From: Pisolithus tinctorius
Lineage: Eukaryota > Basidiomycota > Agaricomycetes > Boletales > Pisolithaceae
Direction of reading: 5' to 3'
Assembly: GCA_024663395.1 (NCBI GenBank)
Contig: JANFAH010000122.1
Span: 1-64,000, forward strand
DNA: 64,000 nt
Shown here: piece after piece, positions 10,045 through 20,236 of the stretch
How positions within the stretch are numbered: position 1 is the first letter of the stretch
How the letters are laid out: every line of letters begins with the position of its first letter
Program-made: the position numbers and the translations under genes
Notes under the pieces: generated by a model
The model's database searches: none
Told to the model about the DNA's origin: nothing
What the model saw: the letters and a program-made list of their open reading frames with translations, nothing else

Positions 10045-13000
10045 CTACTCTCCATAAGGCTCTCCGGTCATGTTACTGATGGCAGAGTCATCGAAGTCAA
10101 AGTCATTGTCGTACAAGTCATTATCCTCGCTCCCAATGAGGGTACGATCATCTACCAGGGCAGGGGTAGCTATTCTGTCCTGTAAAGGACGGCGAGGGTG
10201 GACGGAAGGACACTGGGCCTGAGTATGCCCAGGACGAGTGGCGTGGCAAAGAGGACATTCGTACAGTCCACAGTTGACGCAGATATGGCCGAGACGGCGG
10301 CAGACGTAACACACTTGACGATAGTGTGGATCAGACAGAGTAAGAGGTATGTCGAACTTGGTCAAGGCATTCAGCACAGGAGACGGTGGTAACTGTGCAA
10401 GGGTTTCGATGATGTTTAACGTGTAGTCGAGTTCTGCACGGGAGACGCCGAAAGCAGTCTCAGGGTCTACTTCAGATGGGGAGTCATGAGACTCGCAAGG
10501 TCATGGGTTAGGGCCTGATATACAACAGGCACGAGGTCTATCAGCTCTACAGAGAGAGCGAGATGAGTGGGAGGATGATGACGACGACGGTGCTGGGGGG
10601 GAGGACGATGCGGAGGAAACCGGAGGGGAAGTTGCAGTCGAGGGTCTTCTAGACCCAGGAGGGGGAGGAGCGATCAACGTAGGGTACTGGCGAACGTTAT
10701 AGATGAGGTCTGCACCTCCAAGGACATCAAAGAGTTTAAGCAAGAGGGGAACTTGCTGGATGGTGATTTCATTCAAGATAGTACGAGTGGGAGAAAGGAG
10801 GGGATTCTGGCGATTGACATAATGGGAGAGTTCCTCAAGCCAAAGGGCTTGGATAGTAGCATGATACACGAGGTCAAGTGGAGAGTCCTCGTCCACCTCG
10901 TGATAAACAGTGCCAATGATGGCGGGATCAGCAATGAAGAGTCGGTAAGAGGCGATCATTTGATCACTAGTGGGTTGTCGTTGCTGATGAGCAAACGGAG
11001 TGTGGCAACGGGAGGGTTCACGAGGATAGGTGTAACGGCGAGGAGGCATTTCGAGAGAGATGTTTCTGACAGTGCAGGTGGAGCATCGAGTAGGTTGTTT
11101 CTGGAGGGGGAAGTCTTTGGGGAACCATTTCTTATAGGCAGAGAGCGTATCATCCGCATGTTCAAGGTGTGACTCTTTCTGCCACGAGTTTTCGGAAGAA
11201 GGGTAGCCTTTCCATTTGATTAAAAAGGCATGTCCGTGGCCAGATCTTTTGTGGCCGACTATCGCCTCAACTTCATATTCCTCCTCCTCGTTGACAAGGT
11301 CAGGTGGTGGAGCCGGGAAGTTCGGTCCGTGAATGTCATTTTCGCGATAGGGCGATAAGAGAGAAGCATGGAAAACGTTATGGACCTTCCATCGTGTGGG
11401 GATCGCAAGACGATACGTAATCGGAGATAGGATGTCGGAGATTGTGAAGGGTCCTTCTCGTTTAGGTGCGAGTTTCCTATTTTCATAGGAGCACTTCAAA
11501 TTATGTGCTTCTAGCCAAACCTTATCACCTTTCTGGAACGGGGTGAAGGGTCGTGACGAGCGGTCTTTCATAGTTTTTCTGGCTAGATCGTGGGCCGCAA
11601 GGGCTTCTTCTCTAGCCTTTCTGAGTTCATCGAGTCTAGACTCGGCGGCAGGAAGGTGGGTTTCCGCAACTAGGGATGGAAGGGGTGTTGGTTCATAGCC
11701 ATACATGAGGTAGAACGGCGACTGATGTGTGACAGAATGGGGTCGGTGGTTGTGTGCAAATTCCGCCATGGGAAGGTTGGTTACCCACGAGGTGGGATCG
11801 TTCTGGCAAAAGATGCGGAGATAAGTCTCCACTTCTTGATTCACACGTTCGGTTTCCCTGTCGGTCTGAGGATGGTACGCTGTGGACAGGGCAAGGGAGT
11901 ATCCTAAAAGGGAAGTGAGTTCCCTAGCAAAGGTGGAGGCAAACTGAGGGCCTCGATCTGATATGATTTTGTCATACAACCCGAAGTGGGAGTAGACTTT
12001 CTTGAAGAATAATGCTGTGATATCAGCAGCAGAAGCAGTTTTCTTGGTCGGTGTTAAGATTACCCCCTTTGTAAGCCCATGGTCTACCATGACCAGAAGG
12101 GAATCATAGCCATTAGAAACAGGTAGGTCAGTGACTAGATCGCAAGAGATCTGTTGGAAGGGGCGGGTCGAGGTGGAGGGAATAGGCGTAAGGGGTGGTG
12201 TCATGGGGTGGGTATTTACTTTATTTTGCTGGCACACGGCACAGCCTTCAACGTATTTTCGGACAAAAGACGCAAGTCCAGGCCACCAAAACTCGGAAGA
12301 AACGAGTTGTTGGGTTTTTAGGACACTGGGGTGGCCGGCAGAGGGGTGGTCATGATGGTTGGACACGACGGTCTGACGGAGGATAGGGTCATCGGGGATA
12401 TACACCCGATCTTTGTAAAGTAATACTCCATTGTCAAATCTCCAATCAGAGAGATGGGATTTAAATGGGAGTGGCATGTCGACGTTTTCAATGGCACGGA
12501 GTGCCATTTGGACTATGGGGTCTTTCATGGAGGAGGACGCAACCTTTTGAGTGAGACTGGTGTCAATAAGGTTGACAAACAAGGTTTGTGGAAGGAGGGT
12601 AACTCCTTTGTTATCTTCATCATTGTCAGGGATATGATTGGGTCGGCGGGAGAGTGCGTCTGGTGCAGCCAGGTCTTTGCCTGGGACATGTTCTAACTGC
12701 AGATCAAAGTCTGCAAGGTCGAGGAGCCAGCGGGCCTGGCGACGATTCAAGTTTTGAGGTGATTTGAAGTATGTCAGATTTTTATGGTCTGTGAAGACCT
12801 TAACCGGGAAAGGGGATCCATGGAGGTAATGTCTCCAAGATTTTAACGCTCGAATAACCCCGAGCAATTCTCTGTCATATATGTCGTAGTTCCTTTCTGT
12901 GGGGTTAAACGATTGGGACAGAAAGGCACAGGGTTGCCATTGTCCGTTCGAATCTTCTTGAAGGAGGATTCCTCCTGTTGCATACTTGGACACATCTGTA

Positions 13001-14058
13001 GTAATCGCAAATGGCCGAGAGGTATCAGGCATCCGAAGAGTTGGTTGTGCCATGAAGATCCTTTTCAGGAGCTCAAAGGCGTCCTGACATTTCTTTGACC
13101 AATTCCAGTCGACCATCTTCTTGGTAAGGTCAATGAGTGGTCGTGCAATGTCCGAGTAGTAAGGGATGAATCTTCTGTAAAAGTTTGCGAATCCTAGGAA
13201 GGATCACACGTCCTTGACCTTTTTTGGGACGGGCCATTCGGCAATGCCTTGGACCTTGATGGGGTCCATAGCAACGGTATTCTCCTTGATGATCATCCCA
13301 AGATATTCGACCTCAGTCAGATCAAAGTGACATTTTTCTAATTTCAAGGGAAGGGAGAGTTCCCTCATTCGTTCGAGAACACAACGGGTCCTTCGTTTAT
13401 GTTCTTCGGGGTCATTTGAAAAGATAAGGAGGTCATCCATATAGACAACCAACCATCCTTCGGCGATCATGTCTCTGAAAGAGTCGTTCATGAATTGCTG
13501 GAAGGTGGCGGGGGAGTTACAGAGACTGAAGAACATAACGGTGGGTTCAAAAAGTCCTTTGTGTGTGATAAATGCTGCCTTCCATTGGTCTCCTTCCTTG
13601 ATGCGGACATTGTTGTAGCCCGATCTGACATCCATCTTCGTGAAGACGGAGGCCCCTTTTAGTTTGTCTACAAGGTCCAAAATGAGGGGAAGGGGGTATG
13701 CATCCTTCACCATATTCTTGTTCAGATACCTGTAGTCTTGGCAGGGTCATAGGGAGCCATCCTTCTTTCCTACAAAGAAGAAGGGGGCAGCTTGGGGAGA
13801 CTTTGAGGGACGGATCTTTCCCTCTCGAAGGTTTTCTTCGATAAACTTTTCTGCGGACTCTCGTTCAGAGGGAGAGAGAGGGTATGCCTTGGCCACCTTG
13901 GGGACGAAGTCCTCTACAAGGTTTATGGCATGGTCGTATGGTCGTGATGGAGGTAAAACCCCATCAGATGGTTTCTCGAAAACTGAGGCAAAGTCTTTGT
14001 ATTCTTCAGGGAGAACAGCCTTCGGTTTCTTCTTGTGTTCTTCTTGGGCTAGTTCCGT
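10045..14058 (-). pseudogene. pol: Pol of element A: reverse transcriptase, RNase H, integrase, chromodomain, C-terminal zinc knuckles
   Basis: One reading frame broken only by TGA at 13747-13749, 13204-13206 and 10501-10503, each where an Arg (CGA) codon is expected. Domain order: reverse transcriptase (VFTKMDVRSGY and the YMDD box near 13435), RNase H ([29 protein letters not shown]), integrase zinc finger (HHDHPSAGHP ... CAVCQQNK), integrase core (CDLVTDLP, SDRGPQF and the Glu in ETERVNQEVETYLR), then a chromodomain (EYEVEAIVGHKRSG ... FLIKWKGYPSSENSW). A further 350 or so residues follow: a YRLFIADP...LVYHATIQALW region, a Ser/Pro-rich linker and two Cys/His motifs (CYVCRRLGHICVNC and CPLCHATRPGHTQAQC). 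The 5' side joins the protease in the same frame once the solo LTR is removed. The chromodomain suggests targeting to heterochromatin. Confidence 0.9.
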
Positions 14059-14461
14059 TGTCACACACCAAAGGTGTTGTGGACATGGTTACAGCTGACT
14101 CTGCCTAACTCGTTGACGAGTTGTGCACAATGCCCAAGCATGCAGATGAAGACTAAAGGCCTCATGCATAGAAAGACTGTTGGATGTGAACAGTCATCCT
14201 TCACACAAGATCGAGTCGTCAGTGCTAAAGAGAAAAGAGGAAGCGAGTTAAGCGCGCATTAAAGGTTTTTAGCGCCCGTGTACGGCATTCTGGTTTCCGT
14301 CATATCTCCGCCGTTTCCAAAGATATCAACTCGGTTCGCATGCTCGCTTAAAGTGCTCAGCCCCACGATTCTTCCTTCCAAATTTGGAGAGGATCCTCGC
14401 ACCCTGCGCGTTTCTACAGCACTCCATCCATCAGACGCTCATTTCGCTAAGTCCATCAATC

Positions 14462-14941
14462 ATGGCTGCCTCTTCGTCAATCATCTCGCTTGTCTCATTT
14501 GCCAGAGACAGTGGCTATGTATATCTGCCAGGTGTTCCCACCAGCTTCTGTCCTGAAGCCCCCTGGTTCATCCCATCATTGTCAGCCCCGTCTCATCCCA
14601 TGCAGCTTGGTCAGCGTGTTCTCCTTGTCAGTATGACTTCCAGAAGGACGTTCTTTGGTCGCCTCAGGTCTGTCACTCGGTTAGAAAGGTCTTATGTGGT
14701 CGTTTCAGTCTCCCCGGTTGATGAAGCATATGGATCGTTCCTCCCTGCTCCCTGCACTGTCTTTATTCCAGTCTCGTCCATCATTCTTCCCGCATTGCGA
14801 CAGCTGCAGTATAATCTACTGTCCTCCAGCCTCCCTGATCGCATTCATGACAAGTATGACATGCATCTTGCCTTCTTACTGCAAGATCCAGCAGAAGACG
14901 TCCCCCCTTCTCCTCCTCCTCCATCAGAGCCCTGTTCATGA
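14462..14941 (+). CDS. Conserved 159-residue ORF inside solo LTR S, copy 1; unknown function
   Basis: Starts MAASSSIISLVSFARDSGYV and ends in a Pro-rich tail PPSPPPPSEPCS. The centre (LLVSMTSRRTFFGRLRSV, then SYVVVSVSPVDEAYGSFLP) looks like a small beta-rich domain, but I recognise no family. The same frame is present in six other copies. In copies 3, 4 and 5 it is stopped at the same place by TGA in place of CGA. The ATG is preceded by a CATCCATCAGACGCTC-like leader shared by all copies. It ends about 440 bp before the TATA box, so it would lie in the U3 part of the LTR. Confidence 0.55.
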   Translation: MAASSSIISLVSFARDSGYVYLPGVPTSFCPEAPWFIPSLSAPSHPMQLGQRVLLVSMTSRRTFFGRLRSVTRLERSYVVVSVSPVDEAYGSFLPAPCTVFIPVSSIILPALRQLQYNLLSSSLPDRIHDKYDMHLAFLLQDPAEDVPPSPPPPSEPCS

Positions 14942-15380
14942 AGTTTTTGTTAACTTCGCTGAGAGGATGAAAGGGTGGGAGATGCGATCACGTATGCTCT
15001 CATTGCCCCACTGACCCCCAATGCCCTAGCCCCCTTTGACACCTGACTCATGCCCTTCAATTCTGGAATTAATACTTCCCTATCTGGAAACACCATCCAT
15101 CTGTCATGCCGTCTTTGGATCTAGAGATGTCTCCGCCGAGATCTAACTTGCATCGCCACCCCCTAATGTGATATCAGTGCGCTTACTCAGTTTCTGATTC
15201 TATTTGACTCGTTTTGTGATATTTTGACTATCCTTGACTCGTTTATTGCCAATACTTACCAATCTTCTTTGCTTGCTTACTTTTCATTTCTCGCTTACTC
15301 ATCATGATTACTCAGTCCTTACTCATTACTTATCAAGTGTTTGTGCCTTGTTTGTCACAAGCTGTGCTCCCCCCCCTCAG

Positions 15381-15388
15381 TATATAAA
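15381..15388 (+). promoter_or_regulatory. TATA box of solo LTR S copy 1
   Basis: TATATAAA followed by CCCCCATGTACTTAG. It is conserved at about 25795, 31470 and, inverted, at about 34050 and 51810. It probably marks the U3/R promoter of the LTR. It is absent from copy 2, which has an internal deletion. Confidence 0.55.
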
Positions 15389-15924
15389 CCCCCATGTACT
15401 TAGCTACTGAGAATCAATTCAGAATCAATCAAGAAGTCACTCAGAAGTCAGCTCAGCTCAGCATATCTCGTCGTCGACAGTTGAGGCTCATTCGGAAGAG
15501 TCTATCTGTCTTCATTTATATCACTGGTAGTTGAGGCTCCATCAAGGGTCTATCTACCTCTATTCATCATCAGCAGTATCATCAGTGCTTAGTCAGCAAC
15601 CTCTTGTTTAGTCATCCATCCACTCCTGCGTAACTCGTCATCGACTTGTGCCAGGAGCACGTCCTATCGAAATCCATTTACTCCCAAGTCCTTTCGGCTG
15701 AACACCCCTGCTCTGTTCAGCATCCCCTTCTCAATCAGCGTTCAGTCATCCTCTCCTGCGTAACTCGTCGACGACTTGTGCCAGGAGCACCTCCACTTGA
15801 AGTCTTCCCCACTTTAGGTTTCTCTGCCCTCCAGGTTCCGCGGAGGTAAACCACCACTCGCACATATTTGTCTTTTGTGTTGGATTTGTTTGGTTTATAC
15901 CAGCTTTCCACACTTTGACTCACA

Positions 15925-16621
15925 CCGTAGCCGTGGTGATCTTTCGAAGAAGACTATTGTTGGGATTAATCTTCTTTGTTTCTTCGACAAGTTTTCCAAC
16001 CAACATCACGAAGTGTGCTTGGATGGTTTCGTCTTCTGGTTCTTCATAATCCATGAACTTGTTTATCCCTTTCTTTTCAGCAGGGGACACAAGATTCACA
16101 GTTGGTTCTTCGATGGCAATGGAAGAGACGTTGCATCTTAATTCCTTCGATCTATCAGTTTTCTCGTCAATAGACAATGTGCCCATCCTCCAGTCCACAA
16201 CAGGGTTGTTTTCTTGGAGCCAGGGGAGACCCAGAATGACGTTTTCCATTCCACAGTTGATGACGTGGAAAAAGGACTGGTGAATGAGTCCTTTAATTTT
16301 GAAGTAGAGGGTGGCGGAAAACAATATTCTTCCTTTTGAGTTCTGGGTTCCATCAGCATTTTTTGCGAGGATGGGTTCGGCGAGGCATTGAGTGGGGATT
16401 CGGTGCTTTCGCACAAAACCCCAGTTGATGCAAGAAATTTCTGCTCCGGAGTCAACCAGAGCGGTAGTGTTGATGACTTTCTGAGTGGTTTCTGATGTGT
16501 AAAGGGAGATGGGAACCTGCATAGTACGTTCTGGTGTAGATGTTACAAGTACAGGTGCAACAGAAACTAAACTGTCCTTAGTTTGGGGAACATCTGGCGT
16601 CAACGCAGAGTTCCCTTTCAA
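15925..16621 (-). CDS. Aspartic protease region of element A (5' part of pol)
   Basis: About 230 residues with the retropepsin motif ALVDSGAEISCI and the family-typical ENVILGLPWLQENNPVVDW. It would cut the Gag-Pol precursor. The frame lies -1 relative to gag and overlaps its end at a run of five T (about 16619-16626). It ends at the solo LTR insertion; on the far side the same frame resumes with ELAQEEHKKK. No stop codons occur in this part. Confidence 0.85.
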
Positions 16622-17727
16622 AAATCCTTCCCAAGAGCCCTAGCAATGTCAACTAGAGCGATGGACGGACCAGCGACTTTTTCTTCATTGTCGCTTTCTT
16701 CTACTTCCACAATTTTGCAGATTTTCTTCACCTTCTTCTGGGGGGTTTTCCCCTTGTCTGGACATTCTCGGGAGAGATGTCCCTTGTTTCCGCAACCGAA
16801 ACATCTTCCTTCTTTGATGTGACAGTCTCGTTCTTCCTTGGAGAGTCTCACTCCATCCACATCCATGGCATTTGGATCTTTTTCTTCAGCAAAATTGTTC
16901 CTGGGGTGGAACGTTTTCTTTTCTTTTCTTCCAAAGGTTTCGTTGACCTTTCTCCACTTAGCATCGAACTTTTGCACTTGGGTGTACCACTCAGTTATCT
17001 TGGTGGGAGTGGTTTCCATCATGTGGATTCGGTTCGCAATGAAAGGTTTGAGTCCTTGCGAGAAGAACTTGATCAGAGTGATGTCTTCCGTGATGGTAGA
17101 GTCGGCGGCAGCAGTTCGGAAATCGGTGATATATTGTTCGACTGATTCTTTCTGTTTTAGGGTACGTAATTTGGCGATGGCAGTACCCGCAGTGTCTGCG
17201 GAGGTGAATGAGGCCTTGAAATCTTTTATAAAATCGGCAAAAGTGCCGAAACTTGGGGGGTTCTTTTCCAGAGACGTTTTCTGGAAGGTGGCAGCCCAGG
17301 AGCGGGCAACATCCTTTTTCATATACGACAGGGCGTAGACCACCTTTTTGGTGTCAGTGTCGTATAGTTCTTCGTTTACCAAGAGATAGGTCTGTACAGA
17401 GTACAGCCAGCTCATGGCATTCTTCTGGTTTCCATCAAAATCGGATGGAGCACCAATCTTCAGTTCTGTGGCTTTGGTGGCATTGCCGACTGGTGCCTTC
17501 GACGATGGACCGGACATCATATTCTGTGGTTGGATCGGGGGTGTAGGAAGTGTGGCGGGTACTGGTGGGATAGGAGTACCAAGTGATGCGAGGGACTGGG
17601 TGAAAAGGTTCGAGAGGATACCAGAGGTAAAGCCTCTATCCAGTTGTTCGGGTTCGTTGGAGGAGGTGTCTGTGACAGTGCTCTCCTGTTCTTCGTCAGA
17701 TGACGATTCTTCACGAGTGGGTCGCAA
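16618..17727 (-). CDS. gag: Gag of gypsy element A
   Basis: About 369 residues: an acidic Ser-rich N-terminus, a capsid-like retrotransposon Gag core (FDGNQKNAMSWLYSVQTYL, VVYALSYMKKDVARSW, SVEQYITDFRTAA) and a basic C-terminus with the CCHC knuckle CFGCGNKGHLSREC, which would bind the RNA. The frame is open but begins without an ATG (upstream codons read RCWAPLRPTREE), so the true start is uncertain or mutated. It ends at a TGA in a T run where the protease frame overlaps. Confidence 0.88.
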   Translation of the reverse strand: MRPTREESSSDEEQESTVTDTSSNEPEQLDRGFTSGILSNLFTQSLASLGTPIPPVPATLPTPPIQPQNMMSGPSSKAPVGNATKATELKIGAPSDFDGNQKNAMSWLYSVQTYLLVNEELYDTDTKKVVYALSYMKKDVARSWAATFQKTSLEKNPPSFGTFADFIKDFKASFTSADTAGTAIAKLRTLKQKESVEQYITDFRTAAADSTITEDITLIKFFSQGLKPFIANRIHMMETTPTKITEWYTQVQKFDAKWRKVNETFGRKEKKTFHPRNNFAEEKDPNAMDVDGVRLSKEERDCHIKEGRCFGCGNKGHLSRECPDKGKTPQKKVKKICKIVEVEESDNEEKVAGPSIALVDIARALGKDF

Positions 17728-17813
17728 CGGCGCCCAACATCGGTTGTTTCGGGGGTTCGTGGTGGTTCACTAAGCAGTGACCGATTCGGCCAAAGGCTGT
17801 AGACTTGAGCTTT

Positions 17814-18266
17814 TGTTATGCTCGACTGAAGTCAAGACATAGGGAGAGCTTGAATCGCAGACTAAGGTTTCTACTGAGCAAACGGCTGCAGCAACCTCTG
17901 TAAATGACAGAGGATTTGGGGCAACGCCGATAAGAGTGGTCCTGGTAAGGGACACTGAGGGCGAAGTTCTGAGAACGCTGCGTATGATTGAGCAGCTCAA
18001 GTCTGGGTTTCCAGGACTTGAGCTGGCGGTCTAAATACTACACAGAAACGGACCATGAGGTGTCCGCATGTAATGAGGCAACTATGCCATTGGTTGAACA
18101 ATGACGACACATGTCCTAAGCATGTAACGAGCCAGTAATGCTAGTGGTGGGAACAGAGAGCCATCAGATCAGAGAGAAGATGGCTTTAAAAGGAAACTAA
18201 GTCCAATGGATCACAAACGAGGTAAATGTACAACAGAAAAGGAAAAGTTAGGGGTGAAACATAACA
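17814..18266 (-). repeat. 5' LTR of gypsy element A
   Basis: 453 bp beginning TGTTATG and ending ATAACA on the plus strand; partner of 9555-10007. The adjacent ATTCC at 18267-18271 is the target duplication. I did not recognise a tRNA-complementary primer site just inside it. Confidence 0.93.
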
Positions 18267-18276
18267 ATTCCCTACA

Positions 18277-20236
18277 ATGTGCTGTGTATCTGTTGCAGAG
18301 AAGGGAAGGGATGGGGAGTGATGGTTGAGGGGTCTCCATGCCATTAAGCATTCCTTGGTGGGACACTGGGGATGGGGGTGCAGGGGTGGAGAAGGGGGTG
18401 GGTCTGAGCATGAGTGGTGGACAATGATGGCTGGGGGTGGGAGGAGGGTAGTTGGGAGAGGTGCAATTGGGGGTTGGGTGTTCTGGGCAAGGGAGGATAG
18501 TTGGGTAGGACAAGGGGGTTTGCTGGGAGGGTTAAGTTGTTGGGTGCTGGTTGATGTTGATGATGAGGTGCCAGATAGGGGGGGGGATTGGGACTGGGGG
18601 AAGGAGAAGACAAAAGGGGGGGATATACTCCACACAAAATAGGGTCAGCTGGGTTGTGGTCACTTGGTAGGTATTGGGTGTGTAAGGTGCATTTTGTGAT
18701 GCCCAGGGCATGGTGGATATGCTTGAATGCTTCATTTGTGGGGCAATTGTGGCTCCTACCTCACTTCTAGCCCTTGACAACTCCCTGGTTGTCTCTGTGA
18801 ACCTGGAAATGAAGGTTGGAGGTTCTGGTGTTGAGGATTGTGAGGGTGAGCAGCTTGGGACCAATGGCTGCTGCCCAGCCAATATCATGCCCATCAGACT
18901 TCCAATCAGGTCTGAGGGTCCAAGCTCTTCATCAGCCTTGTAACATGATTCTGATCCCAGTCAATGAGCTCGCATTGGAGAAGGCAAGGAAATCCATGAT
19001 GGGTTGTGGGATGGGGAGGGGGGAGGGAAGGATTGGAGAGCTTAGCTTTGCATGCTACCACTTTAAGTCATCTGCAGTGCCACTGGGTGGTGTTCTGGGC
19101 TTGAAAGGTTTATCTCCAAAGATGCCAAGCATTGCCTCAAGGTTTATTATGTATGGTTGTCCTTCAGGGTACACCAGTGTTGTGTGTATAAGCTTGCCAT
19201 GCAGTTTCTGGATATCTTTTAAGTTGTGCACACACTTGGAGTTCCACATGTTGATTGCAAGGATGTACTTGAGATGCTTCAGTTCAGCAAGCTGGAGGGT
19301 GTGGTTGGCTAAGTCCCAGGTAAAACCTATGAAAGTGCATCTTGTGAAGAAGGGATGTCTTTGGAGGTTTCCCATGGGATGCCTAAGTTACTGGGATATG
19401 CAGTCAATGTCTTCAATGCCATAGGTGAAGTGACAGTCTTCAGCTGATTTAGGGGATGAGGTTGCTAGGTCTTTGATGGGTTGAGTGTAATCTTTGTCAT
19501 GTTCTTCTGTCTGGCAATTTGGTAGGGGAGTGCCAGCAAACCAGTGATGGCCTCCTTTGATGACTCTTCCTTTGCCAGAGGCAATGGATAGAGTGATCTT
19601 GCTGTGCTTTGAGTTAAATGCATGGAGCTCAGATCTTGGTATGCAAAGGAAAAAATGATCATTGACCCATCTTAGAATTGGTCCTATGCCATGGGCTCTC
19701 ATGATGTCAACACCTGCATAGTTAATATTACCATAGATGCCACCAGATGCAGCAAAACCAAAACACAGTGATGTATCTATGGCAAATAGATTGTCTGAAA
19801 TTTGGACTACTAGGGCATGCCACTGCAAAGGGTGGATGGGAACTGTATGGTATGCCTTGGATACATCCCTGACAGTGCCCTGGGATCCTGGGGGTAGGAA
19901 TGATATGAGAGCAGCTACTATGGGAAATATACTGTATGATGTTGGGTAGAGATTGGTATCAATGTACAAGTTGATGGAAGGAGGAGAGGAGGATGGGGCA
20001 TGCAGGAAGGATAGGCTTTGGATTAGGCAGTAGTGGCCAGGCCTACCTGGTTTGGGTATAATGGATATTGGGGAGGATTGGAAGTTGCCAAGGCTGCTCT
20101 GGATCTCTGGTGTGGTGTATGGTCTGAGGTATCTACCTTTGCTGAATTCTTTATTTATGGCTTTGCTGAATGCTGCTTGGTGCTTATGGTGGTGTGGCTG
20201 TTTGGGGGGGTGTATGTATGAGGGAGGGGGGGTATG
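18277..20236 (-). pseudogene. DIRS-type reverse transcriptase and RNase H with Pro-rich linker, decayed
   Basis: Frames at about 19969-19388 and 19375-19055 carry a DIRS-like reverse transcriptase: GTVRDVSKAYHTVPIHPLQW (motif A with its catalytic Asp), GFAASGGIYGN (motif B) and RWVNDHFFLCI, where the usual VDD is VND (a G to A change). The following LHGKLIHTTLVYPEGQPYI belongs to the connection/RNase H part. Below 18900 comes a Pro/Ser/His-rich linker. Several frame changes are needed to read it through. Element B's LTR cuts the upstream part and repeat R the downstream part. Confidence 0.75.

Larger units (their letters stand above)
14059..15924 (+). mobile_element. 1.87-kb solo-LTR-like element, family S, copy 1
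   Basis: Begins TGTCACACACC and ends GACTCACA, with the 4-bp duplication CCGT on both sides (14055-14058 and 15925-15928). It sits precisely inside the pol frame of element A. It holds a 159-residue open frame (14462-14941) and a TATA-type promoter (15381-15388). Two copies of a motif around GCGTAACTCGTC, ending in TTGTGCCAGGAGCAC, lie near 15626 and 15755. This is the most CpG-rich and so probably youngest copy. I found no internal retrotransposon region in this window, so solo LTR is the simplest reading. Confidence 0.8.
9550..18271 (-). mobile_element. Chromodomain Ty3/gypsy retrotransposon A, full length with target duplication
   Basis: Two 453-bp LTRs (9555-10007 and 17814-18266) begin TGTTATG/TGTTACG and end TAACA. 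They flank gag, protease and reverse transcriptase-RNase H-integrase genes in order on the minus strand. The five bases ATTCC occur on both outer sides (9550-9554 and 18267-18271). Element A is clearly richer in CpG than its surroundings, so it is a young insertion. Removing the solo LTR at 14059-15924 leaves an element of about 6.85 kb. Pol carries three TGA codons and so is inactive as read. Confidence 0.93.
8148..20236 (-). mobile_element. DIRS-like tyrosine-recombinase retrotransposon, split by element A
   Basis: Minus-strand parts appear in the order reverse transcriptase/RNase H (20236-18277) and then tyrosine recombinase (9145-8148). That is the order of fungal DIRS-like elements, and both parts are decayed to a similar degree. 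The Ty3/gypsy element A (9555-18266) sits between them with a perfect target duplication. Another repeat starting TGTAGGGAAT appears to have entered first. Outer ends are not defined: the upstream side is cut by the LTR of element B at 20237. Confidence 0.7.

Noticed and set aside
17740..17813. tRNA-type primer-binding site of element A
   Set aside because: No 3'-tRNA complement was recognised next to the 5' LTR; self-priming or a mutated site cannot be told apart by eye.
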